Positions 32,937-41,955 of a DNA stretch of 64,000 bases are shown here, piece after piece (the stretch's first letter is position 1; every line of letters begins with the position of its first letter). Position numbers and translations under genes: made by a program. Source of the DNA: Geomobilimonas luticola (lineage in GTDB: Bacteria; Desulfobacterota; Desulfuromonadia; Geobacterales; Geobacteraceae); the NCBI RefSeq assembly GCF_018476905.1, contig NZ_JAHCVK010000002.1, positions 124,001 to 188,000 of the forward strand, written 5' to 3'. The notes beneath the pieces were generated by a model. The model made no database searches. It had not been told where the DNA came from and worked only from the letters and a program-made list of their open reading frames with translations.

Positions 32937-34028
32937 TTACAGCAATGCATCAAGCGCAGCGAAGTCGATGTCCTGCTCTGCGTTAGCCCTGATCCAGTTG
33001 AGCTTTTCCTGGTCCTCCGCCGTGATCTTGGCAACGTCATCCGTAAGAGTGGTAAAAACCGTCGAGGTGGTTTCCTCGACGCGGATGAAGGGGATTGAAC
33101 TGTCGTCCAGGATCTGCTGGCTGATCTTGGAGACCGGGGCATGGCCGGTGATGACCATTCCGGCCAGTTTGCCGCGGTACTCGGGGATGTGGTAGAGGGA
33201 GGCGAGGGTGACGAGCAGTTCGTCCCGGGAGCCGGTCACTGCTACAAGGGTCGATTCCAGGAGGGCGTCCACCACCCGCTGGGACGAGGCGGCCCCCAGC
33301 TGGATGTGGTGGATGATCCTGCTTCGTTCGTCGGGATTACCGTGGACAGGAAGCTTGAGGAGCTTGCCGATGTGGGCGAGGGTCGGGTTGGCCAGGATGG
33401 GGGAGTAGTTGAAGCCGCCGGCCACGTGGATACCCCTGCCGTCGAAGGCGGTGCGCAGGTAGCCGAGGATATCGTTGCGCTTGGCGGGGAGGAGCTTGTT
33501 CATGATGACGGAGCGGACGTCGGCACCTTCCTGGCGGTAGAGTGCCAGATTCAAGTTGATGGCGTCGATGGCCCGGCCGATGCCGCTCTCGGTGACGATG
33601 AAGACCGGTGCGCCGAGCATTTTCGCCACCCGGGCGTTGTTCAGACCGATGACCGAGCCGACGCCGCCGTGACCGGCACCTTCGATGATGAGGAGGTCAT
33701 ACTTGGCGTCCAGTTCCTCCACCGCGTCCAGGATCTTCTTTTCCAGGTCCAGGTCGGCCAGCCGGCCGGCGAGGTAGTCGCGGGTGAAGTTCTGGTGGAG
33801 CGCCACCGGCGACATGAGGGCGATGTCCTCTTCGAGCCCGTAGGCCTTGGCCATGAGGACGGCGTCCATGTCCACCATGAAATCGTCGTAGTATTCGATC
33901 TTTGGCCCGATAGGCTTGATGAAGCCGACCCGGTCGTATTTCTTCCGCGCCAGGTGCATGAGCGAGACGCTGATGGTGGTCTTGCCGCAGTTCTGCCCCG
34001 TTGCGCCGATAAATACTTTCTTGGCCAT
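32937..34028 (-). CDS. P-loop / DRTGG-domain protein (phosphotransacetylase N-terminal-like)
   Basis: A 363-residue cytoplasmic protein. The N-terminal domain is a dethiobiotin-synthetase/CobQ-like P-loop NTPase: GATGQNCGKTT at 8-18, then DLLIIEGAGHGGVGSV with the conserved acidic and Gly residues. The C-terminal part is a DRTGG domain (AVTGSRDELLVTLA, AGMVITGHAPVSK), as in the N-terminal half of long phosphotransacetylases; the catalytic PTA domain itself is absent. Its function is unknown. Placement between rtcB and archease, same strand, 45 bp after rtcB, suggests co-transcription. ATG 34028 follows GGAGGGGGAATTC. Confidence 0.85.
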   Translation of the reverse strand: MAKKVFIGATGQNCGKTTISVSLMHLARKKYDRVGFIKPIGPKIEYYDDFMVDMDAVLMAKAYGLEEDIALMSPVALHQNFTRDYLAGRLADLDLEKKILDAVEELDAKYDLLIIEGAGHGGVGSVIGLNNARVAKMLGAPVFIVTESGIGRAIDAINLNLALYRQEGADVRSVIMNKLLPAKRNDILGYLRTAFDGRGIHVAGGFNYSPILANPTLAHIGKLLKLPVHGNPDERSRIIHHIQLGAASSQRVVDALLESTLVAVTGSRDELLVTLASLYHIPEYRGKLAGMVITGHAPVSKISQQILDDSSIPFIRVEETTSTVFTTLTDDVAKITAEDQEKLNWIRANAEQDIDFAALDALL

Positions 34029-34073
34029 GAATTCCCCCTCCGGAGTCCGAAATTAAGTCATTTAATGTAGGCT

Positions 34074-35531
34074 CTACCCCTTCACGTTCCCCACCGGTGT
34101 CAGTTTGACGATACGGCGGCTCAGCCCTGCCAGCTCGGTGGCTTCCACCACGTCGTCGATGTCCTTGTAGGCAGCCCCCGCCTCCTCGGCCAATCCACCG
34201 TAAGAGACAGTCTGTACGTAGATCCCCCGCGCTTCCATGTCACGCTGCAGTTTCTGCCCCTTGAAGAGCTTCTTCGCCTGGTGGCGGCTCATGGTCCGTC
34301 CGCTGCCGTGGGCTGTGGTGTAGAAGGCCTGGTCGCCGCTGGCCATGCCGGCGAGGAGATAGGAGCCGGTCTCCATGCTGCCGCCGATGATGACCGGCTG
34401 GCCGGTCTCCCGGTAGCAGTCGGGAATTCCCTCCATGCCGGGACCGAAGGCGCGGGTCGCCCCCTTCCGGTGGACGAGCACCTCCCGCATTTTTCCCTGC
34501 ACCAGGTGCCGCTCCAGCTTGGCGGTGTTGTGGGCCACGTCATAGACCATGTTCATCCCCAGGTCACGGGGGTCGCGGTGGAAGACGTCGGCGAACACCT
34601 CCCTGATCCGGTGGAGGATCACCTGCCGGTTGGCGAAGGCCATGTTGACGGCGCACTTCATGGCGGCGAAGTAGTCCTGCCCCTCCCGGGAGCGGAAGGG
34701 GGCGCAGGCCAGTTCCCGGTCGTTGACCTGGATGCCGTACTTCTTTTCCATCACGCCGAGAAATGTCTGGAGGTAGTCGGTCGCCACCTGGTGGCCGAAG
34801 CCGCGGCTGCCGCAGTGGAACATGATGACCACCTGGTCGGGAGCGGTGATGCCGAAGGCGCGGGCGGTTTCTTCGTCGAAGACATTCTCCCGCCGGGCGA
34901 CCTGGATCTCCAGGTAGTGGTTTCCACTACCGAGGGTGCCGATCTGGTTGTACCCCCGGTCGACGGCCTTGGCGCTCACCTTGCTCGCATCGGCGCCGGG
35001 GAAGCATCCTCCTTCTTCGGTCATCTCCAGGTCCTCGGGCCATGCATAGCCGTTTTTGAGGCACCAGCGTGACCCCTGCTCCACTACCCGGCAGAATTCG
35101 TCGTGGGAGAGCCTGACGAAACCGTGCCCCCCCACGCCGGCCGGAACCCGGTAGAAGAGCTGGTCCACCAGGTGGTGGAGCCGTGGCTGCACCTCGTCGC
35201 AGGTGAGGTTGGTCAGAACGAGCCGCATGCCGCAGTTGATGTCGAAACCGATACCCCCGGGAGAGATGACCCCTGCTTCCGGGTCCATGGCGGCCAGCCC
35301 GCCGATGGGGAAGCCGTATCCCCAGTGGCCGTCGGGCATGCAGTAGGCGTGGTTGATGATGCCGGGGAGGCAGGCGACGTTGGATACCTGCTCGAACACG
35401 CCGGCATCCATGGCGTGCAGAAGCTTTTCCGTGGCGAAGATTCGTGCCGGAACGAGCATTCCCGGCTTATAGCCGACGGGGAGTTCCCAGACGGTGGGGG
35501 CGATGTTTCTGAGTGCGTTCGGAACGGGCAT
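34074..35531 (-). CDS. rtcB: RNA-splicing ligase RtcB
   Basis: A 485-residue RtcB, which joins 2',3'-cyclic phosphate (or 3'-phosphate) and 5'-OH RNA ends using GTP and Mn2+. Metal-site motifs are visible: HAYCMPDGHWGYGFPIGG, GFDINCGMR with Asp97 and Cys100, SGNHYLE, and FHCGSRGFGHQ. The guanylylated-His region AHGSGRTMSR lies near the C terminus. Length is normal and ATG 35531 has GGAG 8 nt upstream. Archease is encoded two genes downstream. No RtcR regulator and no sigma-54 site were seen, unlike the E. coli rtcBA operon. Confidence 0.95.
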   Translation of the reverse strand: MPVPNALRNIAPTVWELPVGYKPGMLVPARIFATEKLLHAMDAGVFEQVSNVACLPGIINHAYCMPDGHWGYGFPIGGLAAMDPEAGVISPGGIGFDINCGMRLVLTNLTCDEVQPRLHHLVDQLFYRVPAGVGGHGFVRLSHDEFCRVVEQGSRWCLKNGYAWPEDLEMTEEGGCFPGADASKVSAKAVDRGYNQIGTLGSGNHYLEIQVARRENVFDEETARAFGITAPDQVVIMFHCGSRGFGHQVATDYLQTFLGVMEKKYGIQVNDRELACAPFRSREGQDYFAAMKCAVNMAFANRQVILHRIREVFADVFHRDPRDLGMNMVYDVAHNTAKLERHLVQGKMREVLVHRKGATRAFGPGMEGIPDCYRETGQPVIIGGSMETGSYLLAGMASGDQAFYTTAHGSGRTMSRHQAKKLFKGQKLQRDMEARGIYVQTVSYGGLAEEAGAAYKDIDDVVEATELAGLSRRIVKLTPVGNVKG

Positions 35532-35690
35532 GGCTCATTCTCCGGCGGGCAGGAAACAGGGCGTCGCCATGGTGACGGTGACGGCAAACAAACCAACTAT
35601 ACCATACCTTTGGGCAACCGCTATTACTCTGTCACCGCACTGGCGGCATGTGAGCAGAGGGTATGCCGGGGAGATGCCGGCCTGATTATG

Positions 35691-35708
35691 TGTAAAAAGT
35701 GTTTTACA
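35691..35708. promoter_or_regulatory. Perfect palindrome upstream of the muramidase gene
   Basis: TGTAAAA-AGTG-TTTTACA, a 7-bp inverted repeat with a 4-bp centre, lies about 75 bp before the ATG at 35782. It has the form of a repressor operator; the regulator is unknown. Confidence 0.5.
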
Positions 35709-35781
35709 GGTAACGTCAAATAGGGTATTTAAAGTTAAAAAACACCAATATTTCGGATACGTCCGCTTACAGGAGGCATCC

Positions 35782-36729
35782 ATGCCATCACCTGCAACTT
35801 ACAATCGCAGCGCTATCGGCACGCTCTGGAACCTGCGGGATATCCCCGTCGAGTGGCCGGGGTATGCCATTCTTCTCAAGGGGGATCGGGACAATGACCT
35901 TGCCATCGAGCCCGATGAACTGGACGGTGTCGACTGGATCGCCTTCTCCGAGGCGGTGGGGGACGTGCAGGAAGAAGCGGGCGTGAAGGACCCGGACTCC
36001 AAGCTGGGGCCCAACACACTGAAGCTGCTCAGGAAGAAGTACGGTGAGAAACCGTCCGCCGGTACCGTCCTGAAGACCGTCGGCGATCTCGTGCTCAAAA
36101 AGTCACGGGAACCGGTCGCGCCGCCGGCGGGGCCGGAGCTGGTAGGGCGAAACGACGAGGAACGGCGGATATGCTCCCTCTGGAACAGGTACGGTGCGGC
36201 TATCGGTGGGCAGGCCAGCCAGTACGGAATCCCCGTGGAATCGGCACTAGCGGTCTTCTGTGTGGAGTCGGGGACGGCGTACGACCCGGGAGCCGGTCTC
36301 GTCATCATCCGCTTCGAGCCCCACATTTTCCGGAAACATGCCGGCAAGGAGGTCGTCTGGGGGCGCGGGGGGCAGAAGACTGAATGGCGCAATTTCGAGA
36401 CCGCCTTCGGAGTCAACCCGGAGGCGGCGCTCCTTGCCACGAGCTACGGCCTTCCCCAGCTCATGGGGTTTAACACCTGGGTCACCCGGTTCAAGAGTGC
36501 GCGGGAGATGGTACTTGCGTTTCAGGACTCCTGCACGGAGCAGGTGGCGGGCTTTTTCGGATTTGTCACGAAGAACAGGCTGGAGCGCTACATCGTCGAC
36601 AGGGACTGGCGTTCGTTTGCCAGGCGTTACAACGGGCCGGCAAACGTGGACGATTATTCCTGCAAACTGAACAGGGCAATGAAAGTCATCGTATCGTTGC
36701 AACAGGACGGTGCAACATTTAAGTTGTAG
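35782..36729 (+). CDS. N-acetylmuramidase (DUF3380) domain protein
   Basis: A 315-residue probable peptidoglycan hydrolase. Residues about 130-310 match the DUF3380 N-acetylmuramidase domain of phage endolysins: FCVESG with candidate catalytic Glu162, FEPHIFRKHAG, ATSYGLPQLMGFN, and FARRYNGPAN near the end. Residues 1-100 are an unrecognised N-terminal region with an acidic DRDNDLAIEPDELD stretch that looks like an EF-hand-type loop. No signal peptide is visible and no holin or phage gene is nearby, so it may be a domesticated endolysin. ATG 35782 follows AGGAGGCATCC. Confidence 0.82.
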   Translation: MPSPATYNRSAIGTLWNLRDIPVEWPGYAILLKGDRDNDLAIEPDELDGVDWIAFSEAVGDVQEEAGVKDPDSKLGPNTLKLLRKKYGEKPSAGTVLKTVGDLVLKKSREPVAPPAGPELVGRNDEERRICSLWNRYGAAIGGQASQYGIPVESALAVFCVESGTAYDPGAGLVIIRFEPHIFRKHAGKEVVWGRGGQKTEWRNFETAFGVNPEAALLATSYGLPQLMGFNTWVTRFKSAREMVLAFQDSCTEQVAGFFGFVTKNRLERYIVDRDWRSFARRYNGPANVDDYSCKLNRAMKVIVSLQQDGATFKL

Positions 36730-36735
36730 ATATCG

Positions 36736-37299
36736 TTATTCAGATGGCAGGGAGGAGATGCGCAGGTCGACAACCCATTCCCTGAAGATGGCAAGCTTGT
36801 GGTCGCCGAATTTCTCAAGACCCCTGCCGATCTCCTCCAGGGATTTTTCCCTGAGGTGGCGTCCCGGGTGCTTCGAATAGAAAAGGTCGGCGCAGCAGAT
36901 AATCTGCTCTTCCCTGCTGACCGGCACCATCTCCCGGTGAGGGAGGGGGAGTTGCTGGTTCAGGATGTCCTCACCGGTAAGCCCCACCCCGATGTGCCGC
37001 TCGCAGACCAGCGCATGACGCGGTAGCCGTTCACCTTCCAGGATTTCCCTTCCCAGAATACCGTGACAGATGTAGGGATTCGCGCCGGCAAGGCCCATGC
37101 CCGGAGCATGGACCCGGCAGACGCCGATGTCGTGGAGGAGGGCCGCTTCCTCGATGAACTGCCGGTCGAGTTCTGTTATGCCGCAGTTGTCGGCAATCTG
37201 CAGGGCCTTGGCCGCCACGAGCCGGCTGTGCTCCAGCACGATTACGCCGGCATCGGGAGTGGCGGCGAAATATTTTTGCAGAAGTGCTGCGGGATCCAT
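36736..37299 (-). CDS. HDIG-domain phosphohydrolase
   Basis: A 187-residue HD-superfamily metal-dependent phosphohydrolase. The HD motif is LLHDIGVCR, with an upstream His in [12 protein letters not shown] and downstream HGILGREIL and RHIGVGLT giving the remaining ligands. Stand-alone HDIG proteins of this size are often annotated as nucleotidase or hydrolase without a known substrate. It is convergent with the muramidase gene, 6 bp apart. Start 37299 gives [11 protein letters not shown]; the ribosome site is weak (GAGG). Confidence 0.8.
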   Translation of the reverse strand: MDPAALLQKYFAATPDAGVIVLEHSRLVAAKALQIADNCGITELDRQFIEEAALLHDIGVCRVHAPGMGLAGANPYICHGILGREILEGERLPRHALVCERHIGVGLTGEDILNQQLPLPHREMVPVSREEQIICCADLFYSKHPGRHLREKSLEEIGRGLEKFGDHKLAIFREWVVDLRISSLPSE

Positions 37300-37392
37300 G
37301 GTTTACCTCGCTGCAAATTGCGGGTATTATGGAACAGGCTGGCGTGTGCTGTCAACGTCCGGGCGAACGAGCGCACAGGGAGAGGTTTGGCG

Positions 37393-37713
37393 GTGGAAAT
37401 CAAAGAGACTGACCTGAAAATCGAGTATTTCCGCGCATCCGGCCCCGGCGGCCAGCACCGGAACACCACCGATTCGGCGGTGCGCATCCGCCACCTTCCC
37501 ACCGGGATCGTGGTCCAGGCCACGGAGAACCGTTCCCAGTTCCGCAACCGGGAGGTGGCAATGGAGAGGCTGCGGGAGGCTCTCCGCCTGCGGGAGCGAA
37601 AGGTGAAGAAGCGGCTCGCCACCCGCGTTCCCAAGGGGGAAAAGGAGCGGAGGCTTACGGAAAAGAAACGGAATGCCGCCCGCCGACAGCATCGTCAGGT
37701 GGGGGAAGAGTGA
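37393..37713 (+). CDS. Short GGQ-domain release-factor-like protein
   Basis: A 106-residue protein with the peptidyl-hydrolase GGQ motif at 19-21 ([17 protein letters not shown]) and a strongly basic C terminus ([18 protein letters not shown]). It lacks the codon-recognition domains of RF1 and RF2. Such proteins are candidates for stop-codon-independent ribosome rescue, like ArfB, or for peptidyl-tRNA quality control. GTG 37393 has GGGAGAGG 7 nt upstream and gives the family N terminus [15 protein letters not shown]; the open frame extends further upstream but over the divergent HD gene. Confidence 0.82.
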   Translation: MEIKETDLKIEYFRASGPGGQHRNTTDSAVRIRHLPTGIVVQATENRSQFRNREVAMERLREALRLRERKVKKRLATRVPKGEKERRLTEKKRNAARRQHRQVGEE

Positions 37714-37796
37714 CCGGAGTTTGTAAACCCCCTAATTTCTTGACCATCCGGTCCCGATGAGGTATTTTACGCAGATAAAACGCCGAGGAGCGTCCT

Positions 37797-38258
37797 ATGA
37801 CCCGTCCCAGCTGGGATGAATACTTCATGGAGATCACCCATCTCGTCGCCAAGCGCTCCACCTGCCTGCGGCGGCAGGTCGGTGCGGTGGTGGTGAAGGA
37901 TAAGAACATCCTTACCACCGGTTACAACGGTGCTCCTTCCGGCGTGGCCCACTGTCTTGAGGTGGGGTGTCTGCGGGAAAAGCTGCAGATCCCCTCCGGC
38001 GAGCGCCACGAGCTCTGCCGTGGCCTCCATGCCGAGCAGAACGCCATTATTCAGGCTGCCAAGCACGGCACCAACATCGACGGCGCAACCCTCTACTGCA
38101 CCACCATGCCGTGCATCATCTGCTCCAAGATGGTCATCAACGCCGGGATCCGGCGGATCGTCTACGAAATGGGGTATTCGGACCAGCTGGCGGAGGAGAT
38201 GATTCGCGAGTCGGGCATTGTCGTCGAAAAATTTGCTGCACCGGGAGTCCCGTCATGA
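37797..38258 (+). CDS. dCMP deaminase family protein
   Basis: A 153-residue zinc-dependent deaminase. The catalytic motif HAEQNAI has His78 and Glu80, and PCIIC supplies Cys106 and Cys109. Extra Cys/His residues (HCLEVGC, HELCRG) fit the second zinc site of deoxycytidylate deaminases, which make dUMP for thymidylate synthesis. nrdR overlaps its stop codon (ATGA), so the two are co-translated: a nucleotide-synthesis enzyme beside the ribonucleotide reductase repressor. Confidence 0.9.
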   Translation: MTRPSWDEYFMEITHLVAKRSTCLRRQVGAVVVKDKNILTTGYNGAPSGVAHCLEVGCLREKLQIPSGERHELCRGLHAEQNAIIQAAKHGTNIDGATLYCTTMPCIICSKMVINAGIRRIVYEMGYSDQLAEEMIRESGIVVEKFAAPGVPS

Positions 38259-38707
38259 AATGTCCGTTCTGCTCCTTTGCCGACAGCAAGGTGGTGGATT
38301 CCCGCCCCGACAAGGGGGGCTCCACCATCCGCCGCCGCCGCGAGTGCGAATCGTGCGGCAAGCGGTTCACCACCCACGAGCGGGTTGAGGATATCCTCCC
38401 CCTCGTGGAGAAGAAGGACGGCCGGCGGGAGCCCTTCGACCGGCTCAAGCTGATAGCCGGCATCCAGAAGGCGTGCGAGAAGCGGCCGGTGTCGGCCGAG
38501 GCGATCGAGCACATGGTGGACCGTCTGGAGACGCGGCTTCAGGAGAGCAGCGAAAAGGAAGTGCCGAGCACCACCATCGGCGAATGGGTGATGAACGAGC
38601 TCCACGACCTGGACCAGGTGGCATATGTCCGGTTCGCGTCGGTCTATCGGTCGTTCAAGGATATCAACGAGTTTATGTCGGAACTGCAGGACCTCCTCAA
38701 AAAATAG
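38255..38707 (+). CDS. nrdR: Transcriptional repressor NrdR
   Basis: A 150-residue NrdR, the repressor of ribonucleotide reductase genes that senses ATP/dATP. The zinc ribbon uses Cys3, Cys6, Cys31 and Cys34 ([14 protein letters not shown]), and the ATP-cone domain spans about 49-139 ([20 protein letters not shown]). It follows the deaminase with a 4-nt overlap. No NrdR box or reductase gene was seen in this window, so its targets lie elsewhere. Confidence 0.95.
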   Translation: MKCPFCSFADSKVVDSRPDKGGSTIRRRRECESCGKRFTTHERVEDILPLVEKKDGRREPFDRLKLIAGIQKACEKRPVSAEAIEHMVDRLETRLQESSEKEVPSTTIGEWVMNELHDLDQVAYVRFASVYRSFKDINEFMSELQDLLKK

Positions 38708-38708
38708 C

Positions 38709-38825
38709 GGCTTCGATAAAGGTCCATCTGCGGTGTTACGTTTCGGGTTTCGTCGCTCAACGTACCTCCAGTACGCCTCGCTCCTCTTCCTCACGTGCCT
38801 TGCATCTGGAGCCTTTCTCGAAGCC
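38709..38825. repeat. Long inverted-repeat element between nrdR and ribD
   Basis: GGCTTCGATAAAGGTCCA (38709-38726) is the imperfect inverse of TGGAGCCTTTCTCGAAGCC (38807-38825). Inside lies a hairpin CGTAC-CTCCA-GTACG (38761-38775). The whole 117-bp unit looks like a mobile intergenic palindrome; it fills nearly all of the gap before ribD. Confidence 0.65.
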
Positions 38826-38851
38826 TTGATCCAGCGGCATGCGGTTATACT

Positions 38852-39958
38852 ATGCGGGATATACACGAAAAATTCATGCTCCGGGCTCTCTCCCTGGCCC
38901 GGAAGGGGGTGGGGAAGACTGCACCCAATCCGGCGGTGGGGTGCATCATTGTCAGGGATGGTGTCATCGTGGGAGAGGGGTGGCACCGGAAGGCGGGGAC
39001 CCCCCATGCGGAGGTGCATGCCCTGGCCCAGGCGGGGGATGCCGCGCGGGGGGCCGACGTCTACGTGACCCTGGAACCGTGCGCCCACCACGGCAAAACC
39101 CCCCCCTGCGCCAAGGCGCTCATCAAGACCGGGGTCGGACGGGTCTTTATCGGCATGGTCGATCCCAATCCCAAGGTCAATGGCGGCGGGATGGCAATGC
39201 TTCTGGCCGCAGGCATTTCGGTGAAATCCGGCATCCTGGAAGAGGAGTGCCGCCGGCTCAACGAGCCGTTCATCAAGCATGTCACCACCGGCCGTCCCTT
39301 CGTCATCCTGAAGAGTGCATTGACCCTGGACGGCAAGATCGCCACCGCGACGGGTGATTCCCGCTGGATCACCAACGACCGGTCGCGGCGGTACGTCCAC
39401 AAGCTGCGGAGCCAGATGGACGCGGTCATGGTGGGAGGCAGGACCGTCCTGGCTGACGATCCCCAACTCACGTCCCGCGTGCCGGGCGGAAAGGACCCGA
39501 TACGGGTGGTAGTGGACAGTTCCCTGCGCATTCCGCTCAACGCCCGGCTGCTCCATCTCCACTCATCAGCGCCCACCCTGATCGCCACCACGTCGGGGGA
39601 CGAGGCGAAAATATCACGGCTGGAAGCGGCGGGGGCAGAAGTGCTCCGCTGTTCCGGTTACCATGGTCACGTGGACCTGGATGACCTGCTCAGGCAGCTG
39701 GGAGAGCGGGGGGTGCAGTCGGTGCTTCTGGAGGGGGGGCGCGAGCTGGCCGGAAGTGCGCTCCATCGCGGGATTATCGACAAGTTTCTCCTCTTCTATG
39801 CCCCGAAGATCATCGGTGGGGAGGGGCTTGACCCCTTTGCCGGCCCGGGGGCGGAGCGGATCGACGGGGCGCTGCGGTTGACGCGCATCAGAACCCGGCG
39901 TTTCGGCGACGACATCCTGGTGGAAGGGTATCCGGAGGCTGCATGTTCACAGGTCTGA
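38852..39958 (+). CDS. ribD: Bifunctional riboflavin biosynthesis deaminase/reductase RibD
   Basis: A 368-residue enzyme for the second and third steps of riboflavin synthesis. The N-terminal deaminase has HAEVHAL and PCAHHGKTPPC (zinc ligands); the C-terminal reductase has SALTLDGKIAT and GGRTVLADDPQLT. ATG 38852 (MRDIHEKFMLRALSL) gives the usual N terminus, though no clear ribosome site precedes it. It overlaps ribE by 16 nt and starts the rib gene run. No FMN riboswitch was recognised upstream. Confidence 0.95.
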   Translation: MRDIHEKFMLRALSLARKGVGKTAPNPAVGCIIVRDGVIVGEGWHRKAGTPHAEVHALAQAGDAARGADVYVTLEPCAHHGKTPPCAKALIKTGVGRVFIGMVDPNPKVNGGGMAMLLAAGISVKSGILEEECRRLNEPFIKHVTTGRPFVILKSALTLDGKIATATGDSRWITNDRSRRYVHKLRSQMDAVMVGGRTVLADDPQLTSRVPGGKDPIRVVVDSSLRIPLNARLLHLHSSAPTLIATTSGDEAKISRLEAAGAEVLRCSGYHGHVDLDDLLRQLGERGVQSVLLEGGRELAGSALHRGIIDKFLLFYAPKIIGGEGLDPFAGPGAERIDGALRLTRIRTRRFGDDILVEGYPEAACSQV

Positions 39959-40587
39959 TTGAAGAGGTGGGGAAAGTCGTCCAGCTCGACCGTACAGGGA
40001 GCGCCGCCCGGCTCACCGTGGCTGCAACCTTTCCCGGCGATGCTGTCCAGCTGGGGGATTCCATTGCCATAAACGGCGTCTGTCTGACCGTCGTCTCCCA
40101 AGGAGGGGGGAGCTTTACCTTCGACGTTTCCCCCGAGACCCTGGAACGTACCGCATTCCGCGGGTTCAAGCCCGGTACGCCGGTGAACCTGGAACGGGCA
40201 CTGCGCCTCTCCGACCGTCTCGGCGGCCATATTGTCACCGGACATGTGGACTGTGTGGCAACTGTCGCCGAACGGCGTGAGCAGTCGGGGAATACGGTAT
40301 TGTCCTTTCGCCTTCCCCGTGACACTGCCCGTTACGTGGTGGCAAAGGGATCGGTTACCGTAGACGGCATCAGCCTGACAGTCAATGCCGTTACCGGCGA
40401 TGGATTCAGCGTCAACGTCATCCCCCATACCACGGTGAGCACCACGCTGCAGTTCCGGAAACCGGGAGACGAAGTGAACATCGAGACCGACATTCTGGGC
40501 AAGTACGTGGAACGGCTCCTTGTGGGACAGAAGGGAGCAGGTACCGGCCTGACGCTGGAACTCCTTGCCAAAAACGGCTTTCTGTGA
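39943..40587 (+). CDS. ribE: Riboflavin synthase alpha subunit RibE
   Basis: A 214-residue enzyme that converts two lumazine molecules to riboflavin. The duplicated barrel shows in MFTGLIEEVGKV at the start, the paired SIAINGVCLTV and SVTVDGISLTVN segments, and GHIVTGHVD. Length is normal. The ATG lies inside the end of ribD (translational coupling). An 88-bp gap follows before ribBA. Confidence 0.95.
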   Translation: MFTGLIEEVGKVVQLDRTGSAARLTVAATFPGDAVQLGDSIAINGVCLTVVSQGGGSFTFDVSPETLERTAFRGFKPGTPVNLERALRLSDRLGGHIVTGHVDCVATVAERREQSGNTVLSFRLPRDTARYVVAKGSVTVDGISLTVNAVTGDGFSVNVIPHTTVSTTLQFRKPGDEVNIETDILGKYVERLLVGQKGAGTGLTLELLAKNGFL

Positions 40588-40615
40588 CATAAAGAACGAC
40601 GCCCAAACGGCTTAA

Positions 40616-40639
40616 GCGCGCCTTCTTTTTCCAGCGCGC
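40616..40639 (+). other. GCGCGC paired motif in the ribE-ribBA gap
   Basis: Two GCGCGC hexamers 12 bp apart can form a hairpin with a pyrimidine-rich loop (CTTCTTTTTCCA). It is not followed by a T run, so a processing or pause site is more likely than a terminator. Confidence 0.4.
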
Positions 40640-40675
40640 AGTACTTTCAGTTCTCAGGATAAACGGGTTAATGAC

Positions 40676-41881
40676 ATGACGGTAGCCAGAATAGAAGATG
40701 CCATAGAAGATATACGCCAAGGGAAGATGGTAATCCTCGTGGATGATGAGGACCGTGAGAACGAGGGCGACCTGACCATGGCGGCGGAGATGGTGACGCC
40801 GGAGGCGATCAACTTCATGGCCAGGTTCGGCCGGGGCCTCATCTGTCTTACGATGACTGCCGAGAAGTGCGACCAGCTCGACCTGCCGCTCATGGTGAGT
40901 GCCAACACCTCTTCCTTCGGGACCGCCTTCACCGTTTCCATCGAGGCGCGGCGCGGGGTTACCACCGGCATCTCCGCTGCCGACCGGGCTCATACCATTC
41001 TCACTGCCGTGGCAGACAACGCGCGTCCCGAAGACCTTTCCCGTCCCGGCCATGTTTTTCCGCTCCGGGCCAAACCGGGTGGGGTGCTTGTACGAGCCGG
41101 CCAGACCGAGGGTTCCGTCGACATGGCGCGACTGGCGGGGCTCAGGCCGGCCGGCGTCATTTGCGAGATCATGAACGACGACGGGACCATGGCCCGCATG
41201 CCCCAGTTGAAGAAATTCGCCAAAGAGCACGGCCTCAAGATCTGCACCATTGCCGACCTGGTTGCCTACCGCCTGAAGCACGAATCCCTGGTGCGCCGGG
41301 TAACCGATGTAGTTCTCCCCACCAGCTACGGTGGGGATTTCCGTGCCATTGCCTATGAGAACGATGTGGACAAACTGGAACACCTGGCACTGGTGAAGGG
41401 AGAAATAAAGGGTGACGAACCGGTCCTCGTGAGGGTCCATTCCGAGTGTCTGACCGGTGACGTGTTCGGCAGCAAGCGGTGCGACTGTGCAGACCAGCTC
41501 CATGACGCCATGGCCATGATCGAGCGGGAAGGGAATGGTGTCATCCTCTACATGCGCCAGGAGGGGAGAGGGATCGGTCTTGTCAACAAGCTGAAGGCCT
41601 ACGCCCTCCAGGACCAGGGAAAGGACACGGTAGAGGCGAACCTTGCCCTCGGGTTCAAGGCGGACCTGAGGGATTACGGGATAGGCGCCCAGATTCTCGT
41701 AAACCTTGGGGTGAAGCACATCCGGCTCATGACCAACAATCCGAAAAAGGTCATCGGCCTCGAAGGGTACGGCATCAATATCGTGGAACGGGTTCCCATC
41801 GAGGTGGAGCCGTCCAAGACCAATGTGGAGTATCTCCGGACCAAACGGGAAAAGCTGGGACATCTGCTGGAGAATATTTAG
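40676..41881 (+). CDS. ribBA: Bifunctional RibBA (DHBP synthase / GTP cyclohydrolase II)
   Basis: A 401-residue fusion supplying both starting branches of riboflavin synthesis. The DHBP synthase half has [11 protein letters not shown] and [12 protein letters not shown]; the GTP cyclohydrolase II half has [18 protein letters not shown] (zinc cysteines), [11 protein letters not shown] and TNNPKK. Both active sites look complete. Order ribD-ribE-ribBA-ribH is the common rib operon order. Confidence 0.95.
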   Translation: MTVARIEDAIEDIRQGKMVILVDDEDRENEGDLTMAAEMVTPEAINFMARFGRGLICLTMTAEKCDQLDLPLMVSANTSSFGTAFTVSIEARRGVTTGISAADRAHTILTAVADNARPEDLSRPGHVFPLRAKPGGVLVRAGQTEGSVDMARLAGLRPAGVICEIMNDDGTMARMPQLKKFAKEHGLKICTIADLVAYRLKHESLVRRVTDVVLPTSYGGDFRAIAYENDVDKLEHLALVKGEIKGDEPVLVRVHSECLTGDVFGSKRCDCADQLHDAMAMIEREGNGVILYMRQEGRGIGLVNKLKAYALQDQGKDTVEANLALGFKADLRDYGIGAQILVNLGVKHIRLMTNNPKKVIGLEGYGINIVERVPIEVEPSKTNVEYLRTKREKLGHLLENI

Positions 41882-41955
41882 AAGCGTGACTTTTTCGCAA
41901 TCTGTAAGTTCCTTAAGAGATAGAGTACGAATCATTTGTCAGGAGGAACAAGAAT

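Noticed and set aside
40588-40675. FMN riboswitch before ribBA
   Set aside because: The gap is only 88 bp and lacks the conserved RFN-element sequences; only a GCGCGC hairpin is present.
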